Below are positions 6,788 through 12,831 of a stretch of 12,831 nucleotides of DNA, piece by piece. The notes under the pieces are model-generated. The model had not been told where the DNA came from. It saw only the letters and a program-made list of their open reading frames with translations, and ran no database searches. The position numbers and the translations under genes are program-made. The DNA comes from Anaerolineales bacterium UBA5069 (GTDB lineage: Bacteria > Chloroflexota > Anaerolineae > Caldilineales > Caldilineaceae), in assembly GCA_002415895.1 (NCBI GenBank), contig DIAV01000220.1, positions 1,513 through 14,343 of the forward strand, read 5' to 3'. Each line of letters opens with the position of its first letter. Position 1 is the first letter of the stretch.

Positions 6788-9700
6788 CTAGAAGCCCTGC
6801 AGCTTGCTCAGGTCGGCAACGGCAGCGGGCAGGGCGGCCACCTGCTGCACCAATGCGAGGCGCGCCGCACGCAGTGTTGGCTCCTCGGCATTCACAAGCA
6901 CCTTCTCGAAGTAGGCGTTGATGGGTCCCTGCAGGGCACGCAGTTGATCACTGAGGATGGCAGCGGGCTCGTCCACGGCGGCCAGCGCCCGGACTGCCTG
7001 TGCGGCGGCCTCGTGCAGCGCGTGCTCCACGGGCTCAGCGTAGGCCGCTGCGTTGAGGGGCAGCCGTTCGGGCAGCATGCGCGTAATGCGCGCCGTGCGT
7101 GCGTAGGCGGTGAAGGTGTCGCCCCAGTCGGGCTCGCGCACCATGACGGCCAGCGCATCGGCGGCGCGGCGCGCGGCTACGGGATTAGCGGCGCGCACGG
7201 CAAGCACGGCATCCACCACGTCAAAGGGGTAGCCCTGATCGGCCAGCACCCCTTGCAGGCGGCGCGCAATGAAGGTGGCTGCCTCGTCCAGACTGGCCTC
7301 GGTCACCTCAACGGGTTGCAGTGCGGCTGCCATTTGCAGCCCGGCGCGCATGTCAAACGAGGTGCCCGTTTCCAGCAGGTTGTACACAATACCCAGCGCG
7401 GCGCGGCGCAGGCCAAAGGGGTCGGCGCTGCCTGTGGGAATCGCGCCCACGGCAAAGAGCCCCACCAGGCTGTCGAGCTTGTCGGCCAGCGAGAGCGCGA
7501 GGCCGGCGGTGGTGGCGGGGTTGGCATCCCCCGCAGATTTGGGCAGATATTGCTCGCGCAGCGCCGTGGCCACTGCCACCGGCTCGCCACCGGCGCGGGC
7601 GTAGATTTCGCCCATCACGCCCTGCAGCGAAGTCATCTCGATGACCATGTTGGTCACCAGGTCGCTTTTGCTCAGTGCGGCGGCGCGCGCCACGGCCTGC
7701 ATTTCCTCGGCCGTGGCGCCCAGTGCCTGCGCCACCTGCGGGGCCAGCACCTTGAGGCGCTCCACCTTGTCGAACATGGAGCCAAGCTTTTCGTGGAAGG
7801 TAAGCGTGGCGAGGCGCGGCGTAAAGCTCTCCAGCGGGCGGCCTGTGTCCTGCCGGAAGAAGTAGGCGGCGTCGGCATAGCGGGCGCGGATGACGCCCTC
7901 GTTGCCCTGGCGCACAACCTCGGGGCGCGCCAGTTCGTCGGCATTGGCCACCGTAATGAAGTTGGGCATCATCGCGCCATCCTTCTTCACGGGGTAGTAG
8001 CGCTGGTGTTTCTTCATGACGCCAATCAGCACAGGCTCCGGCACGTCGAGGTACTTCTCCTCAAAGTGGCCGAGCACGGGGAAGGGGGCCTCCACCAGGT
8101 CGGTAATCTCATCGAGCAGAGCGGGCTCATCCGGGGCAACGGCGCCAATCGTGGCCGCTGTCTGGTGAACAAGTTCGGCCACGCGCGCCTTGCGCGCGCC
8201 GCGATCCAGGATCACGCCTTGCGCGGCAACAGCCTCTTCGTAGGCATCCGCCGAAGCCACTGCAAAGGTAGTGAATTCACCTGCGGGCAGCCGCGCCGCA
8301 GCATCGCGGAAGCGGGGACCGCGACTCGTACGGCCACTGGTTGCACCCGCCCACTGCAAGGGAACCACCTGGTCGCCGTACAACGCCACAATCCAGCGCA
8401 GCGGACGGGGATAGCCAATGCCGCTGCTGTTCCAGCGCATGGTCTTGGCCCAGCGCAAGCCATCCAGCAATTTGAGCAGGAGTTCGGGCAGCACAGCCGC
8501 CGTGGGGCGACCGGCCACGCTGCGTACGGCGTAGACATAATTCTCGCGCGTCACCAGATCGGCCACATCAATCCCCTGCCCGCGCGCAAAGCCCTGCGCG
8601 GCGGGCGTGGCTGCGCCGAAAGCATCATAGGCGCGGTCCAGCGTGGGGCCGCGCTTCTCCACCACCTCGTCGGCCTGCATGGGGGCCAGCCCCTCCACGC
8701 GCGCGACGAGACGGCGCGTTGTGCCGGTCACGCGCAGGCCGGTATAGGCAAGCTTTGCCTCGGCCAGCAGCGCGGCCAGCTTCTCCTCAATCTGCGCAAT
8801 CCCCGCCACCACGTCGGCGGGGGGCAATTCCTCGGAACCAAGCTCGAGCAGCAGCGTTTGCGGGGCGCTCACTGCAACAATTTGCGTTGCCGAAGTTGAT
8901 GCACGAACCGCTGTGTTCTCGGCGTCGCCGTTCCGCAGCCAGGGATACTCATTGGCCGCGCGCTGCTTGACGTACAGCTCGGCCACGGCGCGTGCCTGGT
9001 TGCGCATGGCGGCAAAGAACTTGGCGCGCTCTGTTACGCCAATCGCGCCGCGTGCGTCCAGCAGGTTGAATGTGTGGCTTTGGCGCAGGATGAAATCGTG
9101 TGCCGGCACAATCAGCCCGCGCTTAATGCAGGCGTCCGCCTCAGCACGGTAGATCTCATAGAGTGTCTTCAGGCGATCCACATCGGCCAGTTCAAAGTCG
9201 TAGATGCAGTGCTCCACTTCGGCGTCAGCGTAGATTTCGCGGTAGGTGTGAACACCGTCCACCTCCACATCCCACACCTGCTCCTTGTGCTGCAAGTACA
9301 TCACAATACGGTCAAGGCCATAGGTAATCTCAACACTCACGGGGTCCAGCGGCAGGCTGCCCGCCTGCTGGAAGTAGGTAAACTGGGTAATCTCCTGGCC
9401 ATCCAGCCAGACTTCCCATCCCAGGCCCCACGCCCCCAGCGCGGGGGATTCCCAGTTGTCCTCCACAAAGCGCACATCGTGGCGCGTCAGGTCCAGCCCA
9501 ATTGCCTCCAGGCTGCCCAGGTAGAGCTCCTGAGGGTTGCCGGGGTCCGGCTTGAGGATCACCTGATATTGGTTGTGCATCTGCATGCGATTGGGGTTCT
9601 GGGCATAGCGGCCATCGTCCGGGCGGAAAGAAGGCTCGACATAGGCCACGTTCCACGGTTCGGGGCCAAGCACGCGCAGCACCGTGGCCGGGTTCATGGT

Positions 9701-9832
9701 GCCCGCGCCCACCTTTTCGCTGTACGGCTGCCAGATTGTGCAGCCGTGGGCCGCCCAGTATTCGTGCAGGCGCAGGATCATCTCCTGCATGGTAAGGGCT
9801 TTGTCTGTGCTGCCCTGCGTTCTTTCAGTCAT
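6788..9832 (-). CDS. glyQS: Glycyl-tRNA synthetase, fused alpha and beta chains
   Basis: This is the bacterial-type glycine-tRNA ligase, charging tRNA-Gly with glycine in the cytoplasm, here as one chain of about 1014 aa instead of separate GlyQ and GlyS. Numbering from the ATG at 9832, residues about 12-300 are the class II catalytic alpha part: [27 protein letters not shown], the motif 2-like [11 protein letters not shown] (66-76), and [14 protein letters not shown] near 168. A Ser/Thr/Ala linker (about 305-325) joins it to the beta part, which opens with [15 protein letters not shown] (about 327-341). The beta part contains [10 protein letters not shown] of the HD-like region, [36 protein letters not shown] with [11 protein letters not shown], and a C-terminal helical tRNA-binding region. 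An in-frame TTG at 9841 would add three residues; I prefer the ATG, although neither start has a strong Shine-Dalgarno. It lies 47 nt after the glycosyltransferase gene and is probably in the same operon. No T-box leader is seen. Confidence 0.95.
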   Translation of the reverse strand: MTERTQGSTDKALTMQEMILRLHEYWAAHGCTIWQPYSEKVGAGTMNPATVLRVLGPEPWNVAYVEPSFRPDDGRYAQNPNRMQMHNQYQVILKPDPGNPQELYLGSLEAIGLDLTRHDVRFVEDNWESPALGAWGLGWEVWLDGQEITQFTYFQQAGSLPLDPVSVEITYGLDRIVMYLQHKEQVWDVEVDGVHTYREIYADAEVEHCIYDFELADVDRLKTLYEIYRAEADACIKRGLIVPAHDFILRQSHTFNLLDARGAIGVTERAKFFAAMRNQARAVAELYVKQRAANEYPWLRNGDAENTAVRASTSATQIVAVSAPQTLLLELGSEELPPADVVAGIAQIEEKLAALLAEAKLAYTGLRVTGTTRRLVARVEGLAPMQADEVVEKRGPTLDRAYDAFGAATPAAQGFARGQGIDVADLVTRENYVYAVRSVAGRPTAAVLPELLLKLLDGLRWAKTMRWNSSGIGYPRPLRWIVALYGDQVVPLQWAGATSGRTSRGPRFRDAAARLPAGEFTTFAVASADAYEEAVAAQGVILDRGARKARVAELVHQTAATIGAVAPDEPALLDEITDLVEAPFPVLGHFEEKYLDVPEPVLIGVMKKHQRYYPVKKDGAMMPNFITVANADELARPEVVRQGNEGVIRARYADAAYFFRQDTGRPLESFTPRLATLTFHEKLGSMFDKVERLKVLAPQVAQALGATAEEMQAVARAAALSKSDLVTNMVIEMTSLQGVMGEIYARAGGEPVAVATALREQYLPKSAGDANPATTAGLALSLADKLDSLVGLFAVGAIPTGSADPFGLRRAALGIVYNLLETGTSFDMRAGLQMAAALQPVEVTEASLDEAATFIARRLQGVLADQGYPFDVVDAVLAVRAANPVAARRAADALAVMVREPDWGDTFTAYARTARITRMLPERLPLNAAAYAEPVEHALHEAAAQAVRALAAVDEPAAILSDQLRALQGPINAYFEKVLVNAEEPTLRAARLALVQQVAALPAAVADLSKLQGF

Positions 9833-9879
9833 TATGATCAACTCGTTTGATACATGGCGCCCTCAACAGGCGCAGGGTT

Positions 9880-11472
9880 TCAGGGTGCATAAATGCGAAT
9901 GACCGGGCCGCTTTCGTACCAGGCTGGATCAAATTCCTTGACCAGCGCACTGGTGGCGAATAATTGATTGTAAAAGGCGATTTCGTCTGGATAGCGCTCC
10001 GGTTCGGCAAAGATCCGATCATAGATTGCGCTGCTGGCAACCACATAATCATACCCGAGGTTGCGCAGCGCGGAGAGATCACCCGTGTCCGCGAGCGAGC
10101 GAATGGCTTCGGCGCGGAAGGAGAGATTATCGAGCGGTGCGCCGTAGCTCTCCTGCAGGAGGCGGCTCGCGGGCGGCAAGTGCGCCGCCATCCACGCGCG
10201 CGCTTCCAGGCGCGTGTTTGGGCCGGCATCGCGCACGTCCATCAGAATCGTCTTCCCCAGTGGCCACGCCAGCAGCAACAGCACGCCCACGCCAAAGTAG
10301 GCCGTTGCCAGGCGGGGGCTGCGCCGTGCAGCCCAGGTCGCGAGGCGGTCAAGAGTGACCGCGGCGGCCAGCATCAGCACCGGCAGAATCGGGATGATCC
10401 AGCGATGCCAGTGCAGGGGCGAGAGCGAGACGCCCACAAGGAAGGTTAGGGCGAAGAGCAGCAGGAGTAGCGGACGCAGCGCACGTTCAACCACAAGCAG
10501 GATAATACCCGCCCAAACGGCGATTGCCAGCGGCCACTGCACCGACTGCACCAGCCCAGTGGTTGCGTACCAGCGCAGGTTGCCAAAGAAGGAAAGCCCG
10601 TCGGCCCCCATGTGCGTGCTGCGCGCCTCGGTGCGCAGGTCAGTCACCACTTTGGCAAAGTTGGGCAGCAGCGTGGGCACCGAGAGCAAGAAAATAACAG
10701 GCACGGAGAGTAGCCCCAGGAACGCGCCTTGCCAGGCAAAGGGCTGCGCCCCCAGCGTGCGGCTGCGCAGGTAGAGCAGAAGATCGACGGCCAGCAGGGG
10801 GGCGACGAGCGCAACCATGAAGTAGCGAGCGGCAATTGCCAGGCCAATTGCCACGCCCGCAGCGAGGTGCAGCCGCCACGAAGGCGCATCCAGCAGGCGC
10901 AGGATCAGATAGAGCGCAAGCATGCCGAAGGCGGTGGCGGCGCTGTCGGTGCGCACAAGCCGTGCGTGCATCACCACCAGTGGGCCAAGTGCGAAGAACC
11001 AGCCCGCCGCCAGCCCAATGCGCCAACCACTGGCGCGCCGGCCAAAGGCGCGTTTGCCCACAAGAGCGGTGAATACAACGCCGAGCAGGCCATAGGCAAC
11101 CGTGAGCAAACGGCTCAGATAGTAGTAGTGCCACGGCGTGGCCGCAAAATCGGCTGCGAGATTCGGGTCGGGGCGCAGCAACATGCCCTGCTGCGTGGCT
11201 GCGTGCCAGAGGTGCGCGCCCAGCGCGAGCGGGTAGATGAGCGTGGTGCCGGGGTTGCCATAGAAGCCGGGGTCGAGGTTGCCCGATGCGGCAATGCGCA
11301 TTGCCGATTCAACGAAAATCGGCTCGTCGGTATCGGGCAGCAGGGGCAGCATGCGCATCAGCCCGGCCATCAGCACCAGAAAGGTGGCCAGCAGCAGTGT
11401 AATCAAATGAATACGGGGCGTGGGCGCCTTGGCCGGCAGAATGGTACAGCCGATGGCAGTGACATTATCCAT
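9880..11472 (-). CDS. Polytopic membrane glycosyltransferase, GT39/PMT-like (GT-C fold)
   Basis: This 530-aa protein has about ten hydrophobic segments, the first at 22-42 and the last near 390-405, followed by a soluble C-terminal domain (about 415-530). After the first membrane segment comes DTDEPIFVESA (47-57), the acidic first-loop motif in which GT-C enzymes of the GT39/ArnT type place their catalytic Asp. RTDSAATA (174-181) and AARYFMVAL (214-222) fit the same family. Such enzymes move a sugar from a polyprenyl-phosphate donor onto a protein or lipid on the outer side of the membrane; the acceptor here is unknown. The ATG is 12 nt after the stop of the M50 gene. The Shine-Dalgarno AAGGG (11482-11486) overlaps that TAA stop and lies 9 nt before the ATG, suggesting translational coupling. 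The C-terminal domain resembles tails in bacterial relatives that may bind substrate. Family is fairly secure; precise function is not. Confidence 0.88.
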   Translation of the reverse strand: MDNVTAIGCTILPAKAPTPRIHLITLLLATFLVLMAGLMRMLPLLPDTDEPIFVESAMRIAASGNLDPGFYGNPGTTLIYPLALGAHLWHAATQQGMLLRPDPNLAADFAATPWHYYYLSRLLTVAYGLLGVVFTALVGKRAFGRRASGWRIGLAAGWFFALGPLVVMHARLVRTDSAATAFGMLALYLILRLLDAPSWRLHLAAGVAIGLAIAARYFMVALVAPLLAVDLLLYLRSRTLGAQPFAWQGAFLGLLSVPVIFLLSVPTLLPNFAKVVTDLRTEARSTHMGADGLSFFGNLRWYATTGLVQSVQWPLAIAVWAGIILLVVERALRPLLLLLFALTFLVGVSLSPLHWHRWIIPILPVLMLAAAVTLDRLATWAARRSPRLATAYFGVGVLLLLAWPLGKTILMDVRDAGPNTRLEARAWMAAHLPPASRLLQESYGAPLDNLSFRAEAIRSLADTGDLSALRNLGYDYVVASSAIYDRIFAEPERYPDEIAFYNQLFATSALVKEFDPAWYESGPVIRIYAP

Positions 11473-11484
11473 GCGCAGCAGCCC

Positions 11485-12756
11485 TTACAGCGTCCGCAGC
11501 GGCGCGGGCAAAAAGGTCAGCACAAAAATGAGAATCATGACAAAGCCCAGCGCCTTGCGCCTGCCGTCCAGTTCGGTCACGTCGTCCAGCGCGGGCGGGT
11601 GAAACGGGCCAATGACGAAGAAGATGAGAATGAGCCAAATGAACCAGCCGGTGTAGCCTACAGGCGCAAGCCACGGCGCGAACTGCTGCACGACAGCCAG
11701 CCCCGCCACCGCCGACGCGGCCAGCAACGCCACCGCAATCAGGTTGAAAGTGCGCGCCTTCTCGCCAAACATGGCAAAGACGGTGTGGCCCCCATCCAGT
11801 TGGCCCACGGGCAGCAGGTTGAGCGCCGTGACGAGCAGGCCAATCCAGCCCGCCAGCAGCACCTGATTCACAACCACATCCTCACCGGCGGCGTTGGGCA
11901 GCCATTTGCCAAAGACGAGGAACTGCGCCCCCAACGTAAAAAGGCTGTTGCCAAAGTAGGTCATGCCGGGTGTGGGCGGCACAATTTCGGTGTGTGCCAT
12001 GGAAAGGCCCAACATAAAGATCGGCACGGCCAGCACCAGCCCCGCCAGCGGCCCTGCAACGCCGATGTCAAAGAGCTGGCGACGATCGCGCACTGGCTCA
12101 CGCAGTTGAATGAACGCGCCCAGCGTGCCAAAGCCAAGGGGCATGGGGATAAAGTAAGGCAGCGTGACGGCCACTTTGTGGAAGCGCGCCGCAAAGTAAT
12201 GGCCAAATTCGTGCGCCGTGAGGATGGAGAGCAGCCCCAGTGCAAAGGGCCAGCCCTGCAGCAGAATAGCGGGGCGCAGCAGATCCCACGGTGAGGTAGC
12301 CTGAAGCGCGGCGTCGCTGTAAATAGCGCCCACAAAGAGCGTGCTGAGCACTGTAAGCAGAAAGAGCACCACGTGCGTTGCCGTACGCGACGCGGCGCGC
12401 CGCCCCAGCCCCTGGCCAATGCGCACAATCACATGCGCGGCATCGTGGCCGGCGTCTGGATCAGGGCGCAACAGCGGCGTGTAGCCGCGCTGGTTGAGCT
12501 CGCGCAGCCAGCGCGGAAAGACCTCGAAGCTGGGCCGCAACAACTGGCCGCGCAGCACCACCAGGCCATCGCGATCGGGGTCAATGGGCATCTCAACGGA
12601 TTCAACATGCAGGTCGCCTGCAAAAAGGGCAGTGGCCTGCGCTTCCAGCAGGGCCGCCTCGCCGCCATGTTGATCTGCGCGATCGGCATCGTCGAAGAAG
12701 GATTCGCTGCGTTGTGGGTCAAAGGGCACCGAGACGCCCTGGGTTGATTCGCTCAT
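11485..12756 (-). CDS. Site-2 protease family (M50) intramembrane zinc metalloprotease, EGY-like
   Basis: This 423-aa protein has a soluble, acidic N-terminal region (about 1-125), then about eight membrane segments starting near 127. The zinc motif HEFGH (182-186) lies at the end of a membrane helix. The second motif [11 protein letters not shown] (313-323) supplies Asp321, the third metal ligand in this family. [11 protein letters not shown] (229-239) is a further family hallmark. The long N-terminal region and the motif layout resemble plant and cyanobacterial EGY proteases more than RseP, and no PDZ domain is visible. Such enzymes cut membrane-anchored proteins within the membrane, often releasing regulators. 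No anti-sigma factor or other obvious target is encoded nearby. The stop precedes the glycosyltransferase ATG by 12 nt. The start is set by the ATG at 12756, only 8 nt after a promoter-like -10 box. Confidence 0.93.
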   Translation of the reverse strand: MSESTQGVSVPFDPQRSESFFDDADRADQHGGEAALLEAQATALFAGDLHVESVEMPIDPDRDGLVVLRGQLLRPSFEVFPRWLRELNQRGYTPLLRPDPDAGHDAAHVIVRIGQGLGRRAASRTATHVVLFLLTVLSTLFVGAIYSDAALQATSPWDLLRPAILLQGWPFALGLLSILTAHEFGHYFAARFHKVAVTLPYFIPMPLGFGTLGAFIQLREPVRDRRQLFDIGVAGPLAGLVLAVPIFMLGLSMAHTEIVPPTPGMTYFGNSLFTLGAQFLVFGKWLPNAAGEDVVVNQVLLAGWIGLLVTALNLLPVGQLDGGHTVFAMFGEKARTFNLIAVALLAASAVAGLAVVQQFAPWLAPVGYTGWFIWLILIFFVIGPFHPPALDDVTELDGRRKALGFVMILIFVLTFLPAPLRTL

Positions 12757-12764
12757 AAGGCTTC

Positions 12765-12793
12765 ATTCTAGCGCCCAGCGGCTGTGGAATCAA
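12765..12793 (-). promoter_or_regulatory. Candidate promoter of the M50-GT39-glyQS operon, nearly leaderless
   Basis: On the minus strand TTGATT (12788-12793) and TAGAAT (12765-12770) are separated by exactly 17 bp. They match the sigma70 consensus hexamers at four and five of six positions. The -10 box ends 8 nt before the ATG of the M50 gene, so transcription would begin within about two bases of the start codon. No strong Shine-Dalgarno precedes the ATG, which is consistent with a leaderless message. Confidence 0.5.
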
Positions 12794-12831
12794 TTGTATG
12801 CGCTGCGCGAACAGGGAATGGGTAATTGGTT

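Noticed and set aside
6944..8899. 651-codon plus-strand ORF opposite glyQS
   Set aside because: It mirrors an unmistakable synthetase gene, and its His/Gly/Arg-rich product has no domain pattern.
9833..9879. Separate promoter or T-box leader for glyQS
   Set aside because: The 47-nt gap is too short for a T-box, and the CATAAT next to the start codon has no matching -35 box.
10729..12294. 521-codon plus-strand ORF opposite the GT39 and M50 genes
   Set aside because: It spans the boundary of two well-supported opposite genes, and its product is Gln/Arg/His-rich low-complexity sequence.

Overview
The window is a GC-rich stretch in which all six genes lie on the minus strand, so transcription runs from the right end to the left. 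The source looks like a Chloroflexota-type bacterium (Anaerolineae/Caldilineae-like). This is inference, from Pro/Thr-rich linkers after a lipobox, several exported SH3b-glycosidase fusions, a glycyl-tRNA synthetase with fused alpha and beta chains, and an EGY-like site-2 protease. No rRNA, tRNA, CRISPR array, transposase or phage gene was seen.

Right block (12831 to 6788): a candidate sigma70-type promoter at the right edge sits so close to the first ATG that the message would be almost leaderless. It would drive an M50 membrane metalloprotease, then, 12 nt later, a GT39/PMT-like polytopic membrane glycosyltransferase, and then, 47 nt later, the fused glycyl-tRNA synthetase glyQS. The spacing suggests one operon. 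It ends in a 142-bp imperfect inverted repeat built from GCAAAG-type units, which starts 5 nt after the glyQS stop.

Middle gap (6783 to 6255): this holds the inverted repeat, short palindromes, a doubtful ORF remnant, and the upstream region of the next gene with a 9-bp direct repeat.

Left block (6254 to 1): three consecutive paralogous genes encode exported proteins that join SH3b domains to a clan GH-A (GH5/GH39-like) TIM-barrel. They appear to be attached differently: an N-terminal transmembrane anchor (1075 aa), a cleavable signal peptide (638 aa), and a lipoprotein lipobox (partial, cut by the window start). The largest also carries a ZU5-like region and a GH18-like barrel whose catalytic Glu position appears to be Arg. 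A strong intrinsic terminator follows this gene, and the second paralog has its own candidate promoter, so the large gene and the following pair are probably separate transcription units. The second and third paralogs are probably co-transcribed.

The three exported proteins probably act together on a polysaccharide at or outside the cell surface, either the cell's own sheath or exopolysaccharide or an external substrate. The substrate cannot be read from the sequence. The tandem, differently anchored glycosidase cluster is the most distinctive content; the remaining genes are ordinary chromosomal functions.
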